From Bacillus sp. MYb209 (GTDB taxonomy: Bacteria; Bacillota; Bacilli; Bacillales; Bacillaceae_G), in the NCBI RefSeq assembly GCF_002975175.1, contig NZ_PCNZ01000026.1:1-37823 (forward strand): a stretch of 37,823 nucleotides of DNA. The letters run 5' to 3'. A program made the translations under genes and the position numbers. This document shows positions 34,201 to 37,823 of this stretch, piece after piece; the first letter of the stretch is position 1, and each line of letters starts with the position of its first letter. The notes under the pieces were generated by a model. It had not been told where the DNA came from, did no database searches, and saw only the letters and a list, made by a program, of their open reading frames with translations.

Positions 34201-34280
34201 TGGCAGAAGTAACTCCAGAAAGTGCAGCAATTAAAGATAAACTCAGTCAATATATCGAAGGTGACATTGATCAGGATTGA
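31203..34280 (+). CDS. VirD4/TraG-like coupling ATPase
   Basis: A 1025-aa membrane ATPase. Four TM segments lie at residues about 47-70, 97-116, 126-152 and 188-212. The Walker A is GNIGTGKS (291-298) and the Walker B VLVDE with D610 E611, then 'AQTISQLAIEHG', the sensor/Q motif of coupling proteins. About 200 C-terminal residues are a low-complexity, Thr/Glu/Asn-rich tail. It would recognise the relaxosome and pump single- or double-stranded DNA. It starts at TTG with AGGAGAGGGTG upstream, inside the end of the relaxation-family gene. In size and TM number it fits Bacillus plasmid coupling proteins. Confidence 0.85.
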   Translation: MENAVQKNTELNTTPGNGEDPKAGKSKQKSYTVTIDITKSWKYRLAARSSYYVITLLLLLAWYFAFRGIYKYASFWSFQMGAPLPTLSIFGNPFDTHYYIETFFSFWILIYTWQLSTKVKTYQEIKRRWFIFSMMLIGIVAQYLWAFSVPLAKIFIPFLNSKAGEVSLNDQGLEDTILLNFSNIMHLVFAIPVIIIILVLLWLFKIFYEHKKELLDEFGKWEYVFKIPGWMLSFLNDNRQRKLATSLHRFFTEKNPSKLPEPDIFLGPNSATREMAVIQGKSLTLNIMIIGNIGTGKSAALGLPIANQILDYMASMINNFKILYARKDYHSEDVKGTQVNGLTVIEPSNDFCEKVYKLVLAHKIPESVIFYLDPTNPDTPSINFVRGPVDKVAEMLCSVLTGLSDNGAGNPFFVQSERSHLKQHIYLLKLHDSNFEARFEHLIDMYNDANLVFEMHLKLKERLPNDIESIPDRDERNHWRIMKQVDEWFGLNYVPEISGGRGGGEVVYHTEGKYYGQPKIIDKQETFVRGLRNTLNDISAQPLLRRVLCGPSDFDFKKHLEFGGILLINTAKGELSDLSDVFGKLCLYAVQNAVFRRKPNVSPYHPVLVDEFADYIYKAFKSFPAQSRKYKAPLIVIAQTISQLAIEHGPRFMDILLGTFRNKLVYGDVTNEDAKLFSKLMGTKTIYEAREGDQEIDMVTAETKTQSTRRTSYSYSKTEVPILSENDILIQKAFQCAAKIVKDNAPQGGIQVNANFVPSIEFKAAKIQVDAEAAAYWLKIREESLNAEIKYDDYVTDTDVDSEKNVIEELSKPATAPTAIEGWLKTLNPDTYDYYSNEDETNNEVELTNSQPVQDNSKKSAPRLEKEETIASIPGNNTLDHVTINEVVNTQKEDVTVLRTHREPIDFNDKAPVITETPIEVPKTKHTPQYREPAYTSTVTHNQQEQEIQRTAEINGKNTTSNLTMQWLQQQMAATVSQDDENTIPSDEMEEGSRLHNRKVAEVTPESAAIKDKLSQYIEGDIDQD

Positions 34281-34323
34281 AATGCTATGTACTATGAAAA
34301 TATGATACTGAATATTTCTATGG

Positions 34324-34360
34324 ATAAGAAGGTGTGGGTTACAAACTCATACCTTCTTAT
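34324..34360 (+). terminator. terminator after the ATPase gene
   Basis: ATAAGAAGGTGTGGGTT pairs with AACTCATACCTTCTTAT (15 of 17) around a 3-nt loop, followed by TATTAC. Confidence 0.7.
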
Positions 34361-34470
34361 TATTACATATGTATATTTCCTAAAGGAGATTAGTTCTTTA
34401 TGATAAACTTTAAATGAGTTTGTGAAGAAACGAAGAAATATATTAAACATTAAAATTTGGAGGGAAGACA

Positions 34471-35049
34471 TTGGAAATAGACAAATTAAATTTATCCCTA
34501 GATAGTAAAAATTTTATACTTAATCATCAAATTAAAGAAAATGAATTCGAATGTCTCAATGTAGATTTTTATACTTATTCTAATGGTTTTCTTTTAGATG
34601 TAGTAGAATGGACAAAACAAAATGATTTTTCTTTATCTATATTAGATAAGGAATATACAGAAAAGTTTTTAGCAAGTTTAGAGAAGTTTAAATCATACCT
34701 CGTTATTGGGAGCAATATGGATTCAGGTAATTTAATTACTATCTACCAGCCAACAGGAGAAATATATGAGTTAGAACATGAAATTACGGAAAGAGTAGAA
34801 AGAAATTTTGTCAATTCTTCTATAGAGAAGATGTATTGCTGCTTCAATTATTTTAAAAATTATTGGGTTCAACTAATAGAGCAAGAACACTACAAAGATT
34901 GTGACCTAATAAACACTTTTCATGAATTAAAGAACAAATTAGTGGAGTTTGATAATAACATATTAATAAATGATGATAACTACAATAGACAATTTTGGAA
35001 TTCTTTATATCAAGGCAATTTAAACTTCCTTTTAGAAAAGTCAAACTGA
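34471..35049 (+). CDS. 192-aa protein, unknown
   Basis: An acidic, soluble protein (MEIDKLNLSLDSKNFILNH) with the TTG start at 34471 set by GGAGGGAAG. It contains an aspartate- and aromatic-rich middle (VEWTKQNDFSLSILDKEYTEKF...SNMDSGNLITIYQPTGEIYELEHEI) that recalls SUKH-type immunity proteins, and a tryptophan-rich second half (NYWVQLIEQEHYKDCDL). I cannot assign a family; an immunity role is one option. It stands alone after a terminator. Confidence 0.6.
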   Translation: MEIDKLNLSLDSKNFILNHQIKENEFECLNVDFYTYSNGFLLDVVEWTKQNDFSLSILDKEYTEKFLASLEKFKSYLVIGSNMDSGNLITIYQPTGEIYELEHEITERVERNFVNSSIEKMYCCFNYFKNYWVQLIEQEHYKDCDLINTFHELKNKLVEFDNNILINDDNYNRQFWNSLYQGNLNFLLEKSN

Positions 35050-35140
35050 AAATAGATTATTTCAAATTGAGATACTTACATGAAATAAACTTTATTGCAA
35101 AGCAAAAAACGACTTTTAAAAAAACAAAACCAGATTACGG

Positions 35141-35201
35141 AATAACTCCTTACTAAATAAAATTTTAAAAAAGAAAAATTAAAACTCAGTAAGGAGTCAT
35201 T
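35141..35201. terminator. inverted repeat between converging genes
   Basis: AATAACTCCTTACT and AGTAAGGAGTCATT (about 12 of 14) enclose a T/A-rich loop of 33 nt. It may serve as a bidirectional terminator. Confidence 0.5.
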
Positions 35202-35203
35202 TC

Positions 35204-35362
35204 TTAATCTCGCATTGCCCCAGCTTCTCGGGAAGTCATTGCTCCTTGTCCTTCTCTTACATCATTTTGAATTTCTTGTTTCACTTTTTGCGCATCAGTT
35301 TCTGCAAAATTTGGTTTCATAATAGAACCAGACTTCTCTATAGCTTTTTTATGATGTTGCAT
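35204..35362 (-). CDS. 52-aa SASP-like peptide
   Basis: A small protein (MQHHKKAIEKSGSIMKPNFAETDAQKVKQEIQNDVREGQGAMTSREAGAMRD, split: see 35204-35362). The centre 'NFAETDAQKVKQEI' resembles the 'EFATETDVQAVKK' motif of gamma-type small acid-soluble spore proteins; the rest differs. The ATG at 35362 is 7 nt from GAGGAGGG. If a true SASP it would be made in the forespore and cut by GPR during germination. No forespore promoter was identified; the relationship is a guess from one motif. Confidence 0.45.
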   Translation of the reverse strand: MQHHKKAIEKSGSIMKPNFAETDAQKVKQEIQNDVREGQGAMTSREAGAMRD

Positions 35363-35474
35363 ACAAACCCTCCTCAATTTAACGTTTAACAATCTTATTT
35401 TGTACAAAAGTACACTCGGTATACCCCGAGTAGTTGAACCAATTTCACGTATAGTAAATAGAAATTATTCCAAA

Positions 35475-35498
35475 GTCGAGTGCAGTTATGGTGCAATA
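35475..35498 (+). repeat. 24-nt motif, copy 2
   Basis: Contains TTATGGTGCAATA and matches 9083-9106 at 18 of 24 positions. It sits about 20 bp before the terminator of the HTH protein gene. Confidence 0.4.
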
Positions 35499-35520
35499 CA
35501 TATGGAAAATGAACAAACTA

Positions 35521-35560
35521 AAAAGAAGCAGGTACCTCTGTAAAGGTATCTGCTTCTTTT
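35521..35560 (-). terminator. terminator of the 565-aa gene
   Basis: AAAAGAAGCAGGTACCT and AGGTATCTGCTTCTTTT pair with one mismatch around a 6-nt loop, at the stop codon. Confidence 0.85.
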
Positions 35561-37257
35561 CACATAGATTCTATAATCATTTGTCTTTCATACCACTTGT
35601 TAAGTTTTTCATTAACACTTTTTGAAATGCGTTTCATTTTTTTATTACAAAATCTTGATAGCGTAGCAGGGGATAGATCTATTTCATCTGCTATCTCACG
35701 CATTGTTTTATTTTGATGCATATGTTGATACATAATTTTTTCTCGAATCATATCCTCTGATCCTTTAGTAGTTTGTTTTACTGTATCTGCAATATAATGG
35801 TCCTCCTGCTTATCTTGCATATCTATTGTTTTTTTCTTCACCATACTATCTATATTATTCATCAGTTCTTTTGGAGGTAAGATAATGATTCCCAACTTTT
35901 CATAGTAATTCTTAAACCAATTACGTTCTCCTATCTTTGTTTCATCCAATTCTTCTGCATATGCCCAATGTGAAATGACATTTTCTTTTTCTAAGTCAAT
36001 TAAAACATTTTCCAGTTGTTCTCGGATTCGAGTTGGGCGACCCTTCGTTGTTTTAATACCTATTACAGATAGTAGACCTTTTTCTCCACCAATGGAGTAT
36101 GGCCTTTTTAAAGTACTGTATTGTTGACGAATTCGCCACTGCCAGGATAAATAACGTATTAAACGTTTATGAAACTTGTGTCTATAGCTATTATACTCTA
36201 ATGCTTTTTTCGACAATAAAGCAGTTGTACTATTAGATCCATACAAATAACCTGATAAGAAACTACCTGGCTTAATCTTACAGGATTCTATTCCCATGTA
36301 TTCATTAGTATTCTTATCTCTCCATAACACTACAGAATCAAGTACGAACAGCCTTTTGATTACTTCACGTTTCATTTCGAATTGTTTCCCAGTTTCTGCT
36401 TGATCGTTCAATACTACAACTTCATTATCATCATTCAAATAAATAAAGATACTAGCTAAAGCTGCAATACGTTGTGCTATTTTTATCTTATCTTCTGCGC
36501 GATAATACTCTACACCATTTGCGGATGCTTTTGGCATATTGCACAATTCCAATACGTTTTCATAACTAAAATCTATGAATTCATCTGGTGATTTAGCTTG
36601 ATTTAACCACTGGATTGTAATGGTATCCAAACAATCTGCTGTAAGGTCATCCATATTACTAATTACTCCATCGACCAATATGGACCATCTCTCTGCTTCG
36701 TTTGTGTTAACTAGTCTCAAATCCTCATCCTTATGTGAGGATAGTTGTGCAACTCCACTTGAATTTTTCGTTTCTAATGGCAATACCGGTTTTGCTACTG
36801 CTTCATCTTCCTCAAAATGATTTTTTGCTATTCCATCACGTAATTGATAGTACATTGCGTCATTAGTTACAGGATAGTAATCATCCGATATATCTTCTAT
36901 ATGTTCTTTTACCTGACTATCTTCAAAAATTGAAATTTGAGTTGGCTCAACTGCTTCAACTTTTCCTCCGAATTCTTGTTCAATGATCTTATCTAGTACA
37001 TTTTGAATCTCAATTTTATATTTATCCAGATTGGCATAAATGTTCAATACCGATACTCCTTGCTCTTGTTTCTGACCTAACCAAGAAACAAGCGTTGAAA
37101 AGGAAGGGGACATATTAGCAGATGTTACTAATTTATCGTGATTCTCTTGTACTTCTTTATAATATTTATTCCATTTGCCCCATAACTGCTTATTTTCTTC
37201 ATAAATTGGAGCAGCAAGTAGGAGGGCATCACTGAACAATACTAATACTTTTTCCAT
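35560..37257 (-). CDS. 565-aa HTH protein, candidate replication initiator
   Basis: A large soluble protein with the ATG at 37257 set by AGGAGGT 8 nt upstream. A central part 'RLIRYLSWQWRIRQQYSTLKRPYSIGGEKGLLSVIGIKTTKGRPTRIREQLENVLIDLEKENVISHWAY... IIILPPKEL' belongs to a winged-helix family that I have seen in uncharacterised plasmid proteins ('LSWQWR' to 'IEPP'). The end has a clear HTH (KTMREIADEIDLSPATLSRFCNKKMKRI). About 330 bp before its start lies the 39-bp repeat array. This layout suggests a Rep protein binding iterons, but a transfer or segregation regulator is also possible. Codon use looks like its neighbours. Confidence 0.6.
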   Translation of the reverse strand: MEKVLVLFSDALLLAAPIYEENKQLWGKWNKYYKEVQENHDKLVTSANMSPSFSTLVSWLGQKQEQGVSVLNIYANLDKYKIEIQNVLDKIIEQEFGGKVEAVEPTQISIFEDSQVKEHIEDISDDYYPVTNDAMYYQLRDGIAKNHFEEDEAVAKPVLPLETKNSSGVAQLSSHKDEDLRLVNTNEAERWSILVDGVISNMDDLTADCLDTITIQWLNQAKSPDEFIDFSYENVLELCNMPKASANGVEYYRAEDKIKIAQRIAALASIFIYLNDDNEVVVLNDQAETGKQFEMKREVIKRLFVLDSVVLWRDKNTNEYMGIESCKIKPGSFLSGYLYGSNSTTALLSKKALEYNSYRHKFHKRLIRYLSWQWRIRQQYSTLKRPYSIGGEKGLLSVIGIKTTKGRPTRIREQLENVLIDLEKENVISHWAYAEELDETKIGERNWFKNYYEKLGIIILPPKELMNNIDSMVKKKTIDMQDKQEDHYIADTVKQTTKGSEDMIREKIMYQHMHQNKTMREIADEIDLSPATLSRFCNKKMKRISKSVNEKLNKWYERQMIIESM

Positions 37258-37589
37258 ATTTAAATACCTCCTAACAATGTTAATTACAAACATAATTTGC
37301 ATCTTAAAAATGTGAAACGTCATAGCTATATGATGGCTACATAGCCTTGAAGTTAAAATATTATCAGAATAGTCCTTACAAGTGTCAGCTTTCTTATACA
37401 ATCTAATTATGGACTCATTTAATTTCTTCTGTGCTTGTCTTTATTATATAAAACTGTTTCTATTTGTAAAATTACTACTTTACAATACAGTTTCAATTTT
37501 TAAAAGTAAATTAACTATTTACACTGATTTTCTTCCTACAGCTTAGATAACTTACTACATTAGGTTACACCCTTTATAACCAGCTGCTT
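37258..37589. other. upstream region of the HTH protein gene
   Basis: No gene. At 37328-37352 GGCTA and TAGCC half-sites of the 39-bp repeat recur as GATGGCTACATAGCCTTGAAG, here in the order GGCTA-cat-AGCC, within 75 bp of the start codon: a possible operator for self-repression. Confidence 0.45.
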
Positions 37590-37823
37590 CTTACTTGAAA
37601 TCATACAGCCTTATCATGGCTATAACTCTTTACTTGAAATTACATAGCCTTATCATGGCTATAACTCCTTACTTGAAATCATACAGCCTTATTGTGGCTA
37701 TAACTCCTTACTTGAAATCATGCAGCCTTATCATGGCTATAACTCCTTACTTGAAATCATACAGCCTTATCATGGCTATAACTCCTTACTTGAAATCATA
37801 CAGCCTTATTGTGGCTATAACTC
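37590..37823. repeat. six tandem 39-bp repeats (candidate iterons)
   Basis: Six direct repeats of 39 bp start at 37590, 37629, 37668, 37707, 37746 and 37785 and end exactly at the last base of the window, so more may follow. Each begins CTTACTTGAAAT and holds the interrupted palindrome AGCC-TTATCAT-GGCT (TTATTGT in two copies). No spacers, so not CRISPR. Confidence 0.8.

Noticed and set aside
37590-37823. CRISPR array
   Set aside because: The 39-bp units follow each other directly without spacers, and no cas gene is present.

Overview
The window looks like part of a large, low-GC plasmid of the Bacillus cereus group (B. cereus, thuringiensis or anthracis-like). The evidence is a tubulin-type TubZ/TubR segregation locus, strong GGAGG-type ribosome binding sites with frequent TTG and GTG starts, intrinsic terminators after most genes, and Firmicute or spore-former families (Spo0E-like, SASP-like, DUF975, DUF960, DUF4257, HBsu-type HU). 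No rRNA, tRNA, transposase, integrase or CRISPR array was found.

Layout. (1) 1-5.8 kb holds small accessory genes: a HEPN-like protein with a 36-aa membrane peptide, a DUF975 membrane protein, a two-gene operon, a Spo0E-like peptide, a gene broken by an in-frame TAG, and a DUF960 protein. (2) 5.9-7.9 kb is a row of four small lipoprotein genes; two are intact and the two most downstream are broken. (3) 8.4-15 kb holds a SUKH-like protein, an HU protein with a consensus promoter, a lipoprotein, a CPBP-family membrane protein, DUF4257, small unknown genes and a type I signal peptidase. (4) 15.2-22.2 kb, all on the minus strand, holds a zinc-finger/DUF3854 primase-like protein, a small zinc-finger protein with a sigma-70 factor, a coiled-coil membrane protein whose C-terminal half resembles EssB/YukC, and a large repeat-rich Ig-like lipoprotein. 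(5) 22.4-29.1 kb is the maintenance region: about 1.8 kb of roughly 300-bp satellite repeats, tubY facing tubZ, the tubRZ operon, a two-cluster tubC-like region, and another HTH gene. (6) 29.3-34.3 kb is a mobilisation-type pair, a Replication-relaxation family protein followed by a VirD4/TraG-like ATPase, preceded by a 17-bp inverted repeat. (7) 34.5-37.8 kb holds an unknown protein, an SASP-like peptide, and a 565-aa HTH protein next to six tandem 39-bp repeats that reach the window edge and may be an iteron origin.

How the parts may work together. TubR should bind the tubC repeats and load TubZ. TubY, a MerR-like coiled-coil protein, probably binds the words shared by its own promoter region and the satellite. 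The Replic_Relax/ATPase pair could select plasmid DNA for transfer, but no other type IV secretion gene is visible here. Three minus-strand genes (12.7, 14.2 and 22.2 kb) share a structured, terminator-like 5' leader with compensatory changes, which suggests common attenuation control.

The strongest candidates for undescribed biology are the satellite/tubY system, the shared leader RNA, and the coiled-coil/Ig-like surface pair. Domain calls come from reading translated sequence and remembered families; no search was run.
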